DNA from: Echinarachnius parma
Lineage: Eukaryota; Echinodermata; Echinoidea; Clypeasteroida; Echinarachniidae
Direction: 5' to 3'
Length of the DNA: 64,000 nt
NCBI GenBank assembly: GCA_037951105.1
Contig: JBAMJV010004292.1
Location: 62,001 to 126,000 of the forward strand
Shown: positions 13,401-25,400 of the stretch, in pieces
How the letters are laid out: every line of letters starts with the position of its first letter
Numbering within the stretch: the first letter of the stretch is position 1
The notes under the pieces: generated by a model
Database searches by the model: none
Told to the model about the DNA's origin: nothing
The model's input: the letters and a program-made list of their open reading frames with translations, nothing else
Made by a program: the position numbers and the translations under genes

Positions 13401-16400
13401 AAATTACAAATGACTAAGTAAAGAGCATGTTATCATTCAAAAATAGCCGTTAAAACTCATGAGGGCACTCTCTCAAAAAATCACTGGTTTCATCAATTTT
13501 AAACAAAATATTGTGCATGCGATGCTTTTTTGAAATAGTGATTAGATAGAGATATAATCAACAACTATTCAACAACCTCTTCTCTCAATTTTTGAAAAGA
13601 GAAAGCATTTTGTTTAATGTTTAACGGCTGGTTCAAAATTCTCTTATAATTGTGGGGCCCCATATTTATTACAAATGGTCATGTTTATGGATATTTCAGC
13701 CATTTCTGAACCGATTTTGATCAAATCAAGTTTATTCTGTCATTAATATATTATGGTCTTTCAAATTTGACACTCAGTTTCTCATTATCTCACACAAAAA
13801 AGAATTGGGTATCGCCCTCTATACCAGAACTCAACTATCCCTTTAAATCAATTTCTCTCCCCCACTAATACCAAACCTGCCAGATTCTACCTTCTCCCCA
13901 AGATACACAAACCAGGGAATCCAGGCCGTCCTATCCTATCGGGGAATGGTTCACCCACAGAGAACATCTCACTCTTCGTTGATTATCACATTAAACCTCT
14001 TGTCCTTCTAGCACCTGCCTACATCCATGACACCCCTGACTTTCTTAGGAAACTTGAAGCCATCAAGGATCAAATACCAGAGACTGCCATCATTGGCACT
14101 TTTGATGTTTCTTCCCTGTACACCAACATCCCTTTCGATGAAGGAGTCACTGCATCATGTGAAGCTTTGACTAGGAGCGGTCACTCCAACCCACTCATTT
14201 CTGACATCAAATCTCTCATGTCCCATGTACTAACCAAAAACAACTTCACTTTCTTGGATCAGCACTATCTACAGGTATTTGGCACGGCAATGGGTACCCG
14301 TATGGCTCCCTCATTTGCCTGTCTCTTCATGACCAAGCTCGAACAGCAGATGTTGGATTCAGCTCCGTGTCGTCCATGGATCTGGTGGCGCTACATTGAC
14401 GACATCTTCTTCATCTGGACCAGTGATGAAGACAGCCTCAACACATTCATTGATCACATGAATTCCTTTCATAGGACTATCAAGTTCACTTCTGATTTCT
14501 CCCCAGATGAGACGCACTTCCTAGATGTCACCGTCAAGAAGGCAAACGGCCATATCACCACAGATCTCTACACCAAACCGACAGACACCCACCAATACCT
14601 TCATTCTACTAGTTGCCATCCCCGTCACTGCAAGACCGGCATCGCTTACAGCCAAGCTCTCCGACTCCGCCGCATCTGCTCCAAAGATTCCGACTTTTCC
14701 CTCCACGCCAGAAATCTCAAGAAACATCTCACATCTAGGGGTCACAGTGCCAGAACAGTTACACAGGCCATTAACAAAGTTCGTTCTCTCCTCAGATCTG
14801 ATGTCCTCAAGCAGAAGACTCACAACCAGACCACCACTAACGTGTTGCCCCTTGTGACCACCTTCCATCCCAACTTACCTCCCCTCCGTACCATCCTCCA
14901 CGATAATCACCACATCCTCCACACCTCCGACCGGCTCCAACATGCTGTCCCAGACCAGCCCATTCTTGCCTACCGACGCCCCCGAAACCTCAAGGATCTC
15001 ATCGTTCGTGCTGAAGTCCCTCCTCTCACTAATGATTCTTCTCCCACACAGCATGGCACCTTCAAGTGCACAGCCGACAGATGCGTCATATGCAAGGTTC
15101 ATCTCTCCCAGGGCGATTCCTTCACCAGCCACTCTAACAACCTCTCTTTCCACACTAAAGGTAACATCATATGCACCACCACCAACGTTGTCTACCTGAT
15201 CACCTGACGAGTCTGCCGCATCCAGTATGTAGGGGAAACCAAGACCACTCTCAAGAGACGCTTCTATGGACACAGATCCACCGTCCACACATCCAAGCTC
15301 GACACCCCAGTTGGCCATCATTTCAACCTACCTAACCATTCCATTTCTGACATGATTCTACAGGGCATAGAATCTCTAGGCAACCGCCCAGATTCGCTAC
15401 GCACCAGCAGGGAGAAACACTGGATGAGATGTCTCTGCACCATCCAACCCCGTGGGCTTAACATTCAAGAAGGCAGTGTTTAGCTTCATCCTGCACATTC
15501 TCCTAATATGCTTGCTATCTTTGTTTTGTTTTTGTTTTGCTTCCATTAACTTTTCTCAACAGATCTCCATGCTTCCTTTTGAACACATTGTTGTATTCAC
15601 ATTCACTATGCTTTGCACATTGGTACGTTTCGTATGATTGCATTATAACTTGTATACTCGCATGTTCTCACATTTACATCGTGTCACCTACATGCTTGTT
15701 TAACTAACATTTATTATTCTCTTGTTTTCCCACAGGCTTCCCTCTCATTTATTAGCAGATTCTCTAATTTTCCCTCCTTATCCATTGTTTGCTCGATTTT
15801 CATCCAGTCTTCTATTCTCTCACTTTTTCTTTACATTAGAGTATCATTTGTTATAGTTTGATACTGTATATAGTCGTACATATTGTATATATGCTCATCT
15901 GTTTATTGATATAATGTATCACATGCACCACTTTTTAATTACGTTCAATCTACATTTCTCCCACTTTCTGTTTTCCCACAGGACTCTAATCGGCAGTCAT
16001 CTGCATTAGTTTCATAAGACTCATTTATTTATGATGTTGTAATTATTTTCATATGTTGTTTATATCTTAATACACTTATTTATATATCATGTATATATCT
16101 TGCCAACTAATGATAAACCAACATTACACTACCATTTTCCATTTTTCTACAGGGTTCCATTTGTGTACATCCTTCTTTCTCTTGTGCATTCTTCATCTTT
16201 CAATTGATCATCACCCATTCTTATCCCCCCTCCCTCCCCATCAGCATTCCTTTTCATCCTACCATCACTCTTCATTAATCCCACCTCCTCCACTTAAGCA
16301 CCCCTTTGTTTACCCCCCCCCCCCCCCCCTACCCTCACACCTCCCTCTTCAATCATTTGTGGCCACCTTGGCCTCCTTTACCATAAGCCCTTTCATCTCA

Positions 16401-19400
16401 CCTCTATTCACATCTCGCCTCCATTCACTATTCATGTCCTTAATTACCATCCTGTATGGTACTCCTTTGATCTTGCCTCCTATCTCTCTATGAACCACAC
16501 TCCAACCCCTTGCCCCTTGTTACATAACTTCTCTTTGTGTGTATTTCCTCCAATCCCAGCCTATCCTAATTGGCCACTCACAGCCTTTTCATTGTTCCAT
16601 GTCTTCGCCCCCTTCTTAGTTGTTTACATGTGTACCTCTATGTGTATATATACTCCGCAAAAAAAGAAACTGGACACTTGTATGAGTTGAAATATTTCAT
16701 ATTAATGTACGACAAAGTGTACATGATCATATATCAAATTAAAGGGAATTTAGTCCTCTACATGCAGGGTATAACTTAAAGGTGTAATCGTTCATGCATG
16801 AAATGCCATGGTCAATTAACACTAGCAAGGTTTGTTTTCAAAAATAGCAAAACAATGGAGGACCACACCATTCGACTGAAATGATAGTAAGCGTTTCACT
16901 TAAAACAAGATGAGCGGGGCAAGTAAATTATGACATTATTCAACCTTATTGTTATGAACAAACTCTGGAAATACAAATTTGTCAATAAAACAGGGCCAGG
17001 TTATGAGAGCATTACCATACTGGTCTGTATTACAGACATGAAGCTTGTCTATTTCATGTGTCCCCTGCAATTTTAACCATATTTACCTAGAGAAATGTCA
17101 TGTTAAAGACTGCCCAACTGTTTGACCAAGGTTGACTTCAGGTTTTGAAGATCTTTGGACTACGGTAGAATTCTTGAGAAGAATTTATACCATTATCATG
17201 CTGAAATAAGGGCACAAACTGTGGTTTTGACTAATAAAGCTTTGCCATGGACTTCCCCATTTTGTTACTTTTGTATGAAAATAACACCTATAACGTTCAC
17301 AATTTGTCTTCATTTATACTCTTTATTGAGATGAAGATAGAAAAGGTCACATTTGTAATGACAAATTATGCCATCTCATTAATATAGCGTTTTAGATTAT
17401 GCTTATCAACATTTATATGGTTGAGTGGATGTTCCATTTTTGCTATTTTTGAAAACAGACCTTGGTGTGGTTAATTGACCGTGACAAGTCATGCATGAAT
17501 GATTTCATCTGGATTTCATGCGAATATTGAAGAGGGTAATTTTATCTTTAATTTGATATACAATATCATATATTTTATCGTTAATGAATACGAAATATTT
17601 GGTCTCATACAAGTGTCCAGTTTCTTTTTTTGCGGAGTATATATGTTGTTTTCGTTTGTATAATCGTCACTTTATAGCCTCTGAAGAAGATTCTGCTAGG
17701 ATCGAAAATTTAGGCCCTATATTGACTCTCATTTTTATTACCCGGCATCATTATAGTAGCTAAGCAGTTTTCAGCAGTATTTTTGCATCATTTAATTCAA
17801 TTTAGCTACAAGAAGTAGCAGGGTTGGGAAAAAAATCATGATAAACAAAATTATTTGATTTAAATCTTTTGTTAACTTTTGTTATCAGATTTGTATTTAA
17901 TTTTTTGGAAAGTCATCAGATACATTTACAATTTAAAAAAGCATATTCTTGTAGATTGTATATTGCATTTAAAATAGAAAAGGACAAAAGATGAGAACAA
18001 ACTATTAACCATTCACTTTGATATTCTTAAATTCCCATAGACGTTGTTAATAGCCCACCCGGTTCACATTTGGGGATACTTTTGGTATTTGTTCAATATA
18101 GTATTAAAGGGTAGCACCATCCAAAAATAATATTCTTATAAATGAAAGGAAACATTTTTAGTAGTCCATTCCATCAACAAGTTCAGAAAAATATGTTTCC
18201 TGAAAAATATATAATTGTAAAACGCATCAGTATACTAAAGCATTGCATGCGTTCATGGGTCTGCATGTACGAAGACTACCTTTGTCTGTTTGCAAACGTA
18301 CGCATGAATAGAATTGGCGCACTCGCAAATGTTTGGCGCTACGGAACCATGAAATAATAATGGTTCCGTAGGTAGTGGTAATTAATTGCATTGTTTATGA
18401 ATTGCACAACCCTTTGCAAAATGTTGGGTATCTATTTGATATCACAAAACGGTACTTAAACATATAATTATGTGTTGTTCTTTGTCTGGTAAAACTATTT
18501 TATAATATTTTGTATCAGGGCTGTGTGTGTTTTATGATATCTAAGAAATGTAATTCAACCAGCTCTAACTTCTAATCGCAGGGTTGGGGAAATCCTGAAT
18601 TAAAGGGAGTATCCGTGATTTTTCAAGCCAAATTTCAAAAATTATTATCTCATCATCTCTAAAGTGCATGCTACATTATATAATTCCCATAATACCAATT
18701 ACCAGTGACATTGATTGATGCTGGAGTTTATAGCAAACTGAAACAAGACGTGTCAGATTTTGTCTATTTAGCGTGAATGTTTCAAACTTGTTTTAATCTA
18801 CACTAAAAACTGTGCTCTAACTTATGTTATTATCATCAGCACCATCACCATCACCATCATCATCATCATCATAATCAGCATCATCAGCATCATCATTATC
18901 ATCATCATTATCATCATCATCATCATAATCAGCATCATCATTATCATTAACATTTAGAAGTAGTATTTTGTTGTATTATTACCTGTGGCATTGATTGGTG
19001 CAGGGGACAAGAAAAGATCATTGGTGTCAGCTAGGAGATGTCCATTGGTTTCCACACTGTGTCCCTGCAGGGTGTTCTGTATGGTGGATGCATCTCCTGT
19101 AAATGTTTCTTCCGTGCTTATCTGCATTTCCACTCCAAGACCAAGACTGCCAGAGTGAAAACTGACTTTGCTGTTGATGATCCCGAAGACACCTCGTGCC
19201 TCCAATATTTTGTAAACCTGAAATCACATTGACAAATATTTAAATCTCATGTTATGTCATCGTCCGATGGCATAGTGGGTACTTCAAAAATACTATTTTG
19301 TTCATGACCCTCTCCGACAAAATGAAATGTTTGCTTGGCAAAAACAACATATCAAATTCTGACTGCCTTGCTAACAAATCCTACGCTGGACACCCCCAGG

Positions 19401-22400
19401 TAGAAGACAAAGGAGTCGACCAAAATGAGCGGACAACAGAACATTCAAAGTGACCATCATGGCTGCCTCAAGAGCTGGAACAACAGCACACCGTACTGCT
19501 GAACGATCCAGCAGCTGGAGAGGGATGACCGCCTCAGACAACACATTAGCTAGGCTACTTAACCCTAAATCCCCCTCCCACAACTTTTCAAGCAATAATT
19601 CAGAAAATAATTAAAAACTATTGGGAAAAAAATGTAGTCTTGATGATTATGCCGCAAGCTACCTGCGTGCCAAATTTTGTGGCTGCCGTGCATTCCAAAA
19701 ATCAAAGTAATTTTATGAGCTTAAAAATATGTGAATTTTCATGTACAAAACCCATGGCGAATTCCTTGTCAGTGAAATTTGCAATATTGGAAAGTCGCCG
19801 GAAAGTATCCATCATATCTATCATTGTTCAAATCTGCATAACTCTCACATTTCTTTGCTGATTTTGATAAAATGTTCTCTTATAAAAGTGGCCAGAGACC
19901 GAGATCACTGGTTTAGTTGTGTAAACGAGGGGAGGGGGGGGGGGGGGGGGGTAGATCAGAGAAAAGATGGACCTTTCTGATTTTGCTTTGCTTTTTTTTC
20001 TTTTTTTTTTAGGGGGGAGGGGGGTGCTTACGCACAGGCCTCAGTGGGTTAAATGGCAACATGTCTTACAAATAACACACCACAACTCTAGCTTATCTTA
20101 CAGTTTCCTCAATCTTCTGTGCTTTCTCCATGAAAAGAGTGCTTGTAGGATCTGCCAGTGCTGCATCATCGAAGGCAGCACGGATGTCATTCATCGCCAG
20201 AATGTTAAAACCTAGCAAGATTATCTTAGTCACTGTATATGGTTGGGCCCATAGAGAGAGGGAGGGCGAGAGAGGGAGGGCGAGTGAGGGAGAGAAATAG
20301 ATAATTAGAAATATAATTTACTAAACAACTTCTATTGATATTATTATTTTTAATAGACATTTGTGGTTACTACCTTTAAGAAAATATGGTGAGTCCGTAT
20401 CAAATCATCCAAAATGTTTCTCTGTAACCATTGTGAATTAGCTCAAAGTTGGTTAAAGGGTGATACAGGGTACACGTTTTAGCACGATCAGCCTGACATG
20501 TTGTATTGATCTTAATACTCATTTTGGAGATGATCAGCTTAGAATACTAATAATAAAGTATTGAAATATTTAGCTGTTAAATAACAAGGTATGAAAATAT
20601 TTTACTTTAAAATTATTAAGCATATTATTACACACACCAACTTTGAGCAAGTTTGAAACTGGTACAATAAACAAGGCAATAACCGTAAAGTGTCTCATCC
20701 ACTTGCGCGCAATTGACCCTCATTTGACCTTTGACCTACTTATGTGACCTTTGACCCCAGAATATCATGGAGGCCAATGTAGGGCACCTACCAATCAAGT
20801 TTGGTTACAAACGGATGCAGGGTTGGAAAGTTATCAACCCTAATAGACACATGCAGGTAAAACTTCACATTGACCCTCATTTGACCTTTGACCTACTTAT
20901 TTAATGGGCGAGTCCATATCATATCATTCAAAATGTTTCTCTGTGAATTTGCTCAAAGTAAAGTTGGTTAAAGGGAGGGTTAGGTTTTAGGTTTTAGCCC
21001 GATCCGCCTAACATATTTTAATAAAAGTGCTCTTAATACCCATTATGGATGATCAGCCGTATAAGAAAGTATTGAAACCATTTGGCTATTAAATAACAAG
21101 GTATGAAAATATTTAACTTTCAAAATTTAAAGCCAATCATTACACACACCAAATTTTAGCAAATGTGAAATAGGTACAATGAAAAAAAACCCAGGCCTTG
21201 GGTGATTTGACTCAAAATATAAAAAAGCCTACAAGCTAGTTGTATTTGCCAGACGTGTTTACAACGCATCATCACTGACTTACAGTCTTTTCTGGGAATT
21301 GCAGAAAAGAGAGGTGCCAGTTTATATGCCCATGCATCTCTGGTTATTATAAGGTTAGGTTTGAGAGGTTATTCTTGTCCGAATCAAATTCTTTTCTGCA
21401 TTACTACACATTAGCTGTAACATTACTATCACAGATCTATATTCCCCTATCTCGCATTGTTCACATTAGCTGTAACATTACTATCACATATTTATATTCC
21501 CCTATATTGCATTGTTCACATAAGCAGTAACATTACTATCACATATTTATATTCCCCTATCTTGCGTTGTTCACATTAGCTGTAACATTACTATCACATA
21601 TTTATATTCCCTTATCTCGCATTGTTCACATTAGCTGTAACATTACTATCACATATTTATATTCCCCTACATGTATCTCGCATTGTTCACATTAGCTGTA
21701 ACATTACTATCACATATCTATATTCCCCTATCTTGCATTCTTCCACATCAGCTGGAACACTATCATCACATAGTTAGCTTCTGTTCTTTTCTCCACATTG
21801 TTGTAACCAATATCCAGTACATGTTTACATACAATGTTATCAAACCTGTCTATAACTGTCTACATTCATGACCAATTTGCCAATAGTGGCCACTGAAAGT
21901 AATCCCCCACAAATAAAAACAGTTTTATAGAAACTGTCTACAGAGGTCACCTGTCTACCACTTAGGTGGTCACTATAAACAGGTTTCACTGTATTTACCT
22001 TTTTTGCATTTGTTATCCCGCGAGTCTCTTGAATGGGATGGTCGACACTGGCATGGCGCTCCTGGCGAGGAACACATTTCTGTCTGCAAATCTGTGCAAG
22101 CTGGCTGGCATTGGTCTATTGTATTATTGAAAAGGGGCAGAAACACAAACAGAATGTCATAAGGAGTATCTTAAACGGGAAGGAATCCCTAGCCTTTTGA
22201 CTTACTGGATGTGATGAGAGCATAACTACTATCATTGCTAGTCACTTATTTCCTCATGAATATTCCCGATTACAAAAATAATCAATATTTTATGGACCAC
22301 TGTCGTCTGCTTTCAATGCCCACAGGAGGCGGCCATTTCTTTTACTTCTCGCGGTGAAATGACGTGTCTGGCGGAGAACACAATAGCATTATCGTAACCC

Positions 22401-25400
22401 GCTATTGTGTTCTCCGCCTGACACGTCATTTCACCGCGAGAAGTTGAAGAAATGGCCGCCTCAGACCTGTGGGCATTGAAAGCAGACGACAGTGGTCCAT
22501 CAAATATTGATTATTTTCATTATTGGGAATATTCATGAGGAAATAAGTGACTAGAAATGACAGGAGTTATGCTCTCATCACATCCAGTAAGACAAAAGGC
22601 TAGGAGTTCCTTCCCCTTTAAATTAAAACCAAAAAAAAATGACCAGTAATATCAAATATATTTAACTAGATGGATCTTCGACTGCGCGCAGTCGAAAATT
22701 ATGCCTCCGCTATCGCGCGAATTTAATATCAAACCCAAAGACCTGTGACCATGACAATATGACCTCAAATTTTGATGGCTACATTGGCTCCCTAAGAAAC
22801 ATTCAGGTACCAAGTTTAATTGTAATCTGACATTTAGTTCTTGGTATTTTTCCATTACAAGTTTGTTTGGATGTATGAGTCCTGTGACCTTGACCTCAAC
22901 TTCATGATCCTAATATTGTATGGCTATGTTGACTCTTTATGATACATTCAGGTACCAAGTTTGATTGAAATCTGACATTCAGTTCTTGAAATGTTGCCAT
23001 TACAAGCCATTTTTGCATGTATATTCAGTCCTGTGACCTTGACCTTTGACCTCATGAAACCCAAAATCTAATCAGATCCCCAGCTAGCCACCTGACGTCG
23101 GGCCGATGTCAAAAGTTGTTGGCCGGATGTCGGCATATCGAGGTTGGCTAGAAGTTAAAATGTCCGCCAGCCCAACATCGTCACTACGTCATTTTGTGAT
23201 ATATTGGCATAACGTCAATTTCCGACAATGGCCCAACATCATCTCATGACATTGGATCAACATAACATTATGATGTCGGCTCGAGGTTAAAATGTCCGCT
23301 AGCCCAACATTGTCACGACATCATTCTGTGATGTTGGCCCAACGTCAATTTCCGCCAATGGCCCAATAAAAATCGATTAGACATGAATATGACATCTCAA
23401 TGATGACGCCATAGCGATATTCTGCCGATGTCAGCCTCTGGCAGCTATGAAACAAGTCGGCAAATGGTCATAAAATTGATGTTGCGCCAATGTCAATAGT
23501 CCGACATGAATATGACATCTCATAAATGACGTCGGGCTAATATCGCGCGGATGTTGGAACTGGTATCAATTTAAGAGGTCGCTTAATGGTTGTGAAAGTA
23601 ATGTCGGGACAATGTGATATCAATATGATATCTACAATATGATGACAGGCCGATATCACGCCGACGTAAGAACATTCAGCAATGAAACAACTCAGCAAAT
23701 GGCATAACATTATGATTTCGGCTCGAGGTTAAAATTACCGCTAACCCAACGTTGTCACGACATCATTGTCGGGCAAATGTCAATTTCCGACAATGGCCCA
23801 ACACCGAATCCTGACATAGGACAGATATCAAATTTTGATGTGGGTTCGACGTTAAAATGTCCGCCAGCCCAATATCGTAACCACTTAATTTTGTGATATT
23901 GGCCTAACGTCAATTTCTGACAATGGCCCAACATCAACTCATGACAATGGCCCAACATAACATTATAATGTGGGCTATAGGTTAAAGTTTCGGCTAGCCA
24001 AACATTGTCACAACATCATTCTGTGATGTTAAGCCAATGTCAATTTCCGACAATGGCCCTACACCGAATCCTGACATAGGAGAGATATCAAATTCTGATG
24101 TGGGCTCGACGTTAAAATGTCCGCCAGCCCAACATTGGCCCAATGTCATTTTGTGATGTTGACTTACCATTAATTGTTGGCACTGGCCCAATGTCAGTTA
24201 CCCAACAAAGGGCCAACATCAAATCCTGACGTTGGCCCGACATTAAAATGTCCGCCATCCCGACATTAGCCCAATGTTATTAATTGAACCTCAATATGAC
24301 ATTTCAATTATGACGTCACACCGATATCCTGCCGATGTCAGAATTAGCAGCAATAAAACAAGTCGGCAAATGGTCATCGAATCGATGTTGCACCAATGTC
24401 TATAGTCCTACATGAATATGACATATCATAAATGACGTCGGGCTAATTTAGCGCCGATGTTGGAACTGGTAGCAATTAGAGAGGTCGGTAAATTTTTGTG
24501 AAATTGATGTCGGGTCGATATCATTAAGGAGACAAAAATATGACTTATCAATTTTGACGTCGAACCGAAATCCTGTCGATGTCAGAATGGGCAACAATGA
24601 ATCGAATCGGCTTATAGTCATTGGGCCGTATGCATAAAAACAAGCAATTGCTTGTGCTAGCCTTTTGCTTGAATCGGTATGCATAAAAACAAGCAATTGC
24701 TTGTAAGCAAAAACATTTGCTTACAAGCACAAGCAATTGCTTACTGCTCGTAAGCAATGGCTTACCAAACAAGCAATTGCTTAAAACCGTATGCAGAAAA
24801 CGAACCTTTTACTTGTCTTGATAAGCAATTGCTTGCGTTTTTTCAAGCACATCCAGACCAGCTTGAGCTCTTGCTTACTCAGGGCATTCGCGTTTAAGGA
24901 TCAAATGTTCATACCGTTTCAGGATGATTACAAGCTCCCTATTCCAGAGGTTATGTTGTGATTTCATATTTAATCAAATTCCTGTTATTTTAGACTTTTT
25001 ACGGCAATTTTTGTCCAACAATCTGCACAGAAACCCCCCTGATGCTCTGCGCGGTTTCCCCCCTATTTGCGTAATAAGAAATACTGCTGCCAGGTCGGGC
25101 ACGAAGCGTTGTTGTCCTGCAGTGCGATGTTCGCACAACCGTAACGATCCTTTGTCCAACACGTAAGCAATTGCTTAGGCAGTGCAAGTAAAAGGTTTCA
25201 GCACAAGCAAAAGCTTGTGCATACGAATTTAAGCAATTGCTTGAACTTGATCTTTTGCTTGACAAGCTCTTGCTTGTGCTTAAAGCATTTGCTTACAAAA
25301 TAATCTTACGAAATTATCCCGACGTCATATTGGAGATGACATATTCATGTCAGAATATTGACATCGGCTGAACATCGATTTCATGACTATTTGCCGACTC

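Noticed and set aside
14521..15321. Open frames on the opposite strand of the Penelope-like element
   Set aside because: They overlap the RT/endonuclease frame, have no family motif and arise from codon bias of the real frame.
16089..16493. 134-residue proline/serine/histidine-rich frame
   Set aside because: Low-complexity translation of a pyrimidine-rich non-coding tail; no start context or splice support.
21407..21742. Regularly spaced repeats resembling a CRISPR array
   Set aside because: Units are contiguous 55 bp tandem copies with no unique spacers, and the DNA is eukaryotic.
23150..24300. Short recurring GGCCCAACATC words resembling CRISPR repeats or origin iterons
   Set aside because: Spacing is irregular and the units belong to the mirrored foldback array.
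24924..25265. Frames in the GC-rich core of the AAGCAATTGCTT element
   Set aside because: The same core gives open frames on both strands in both copies, with no domain features; probably structural sequence.
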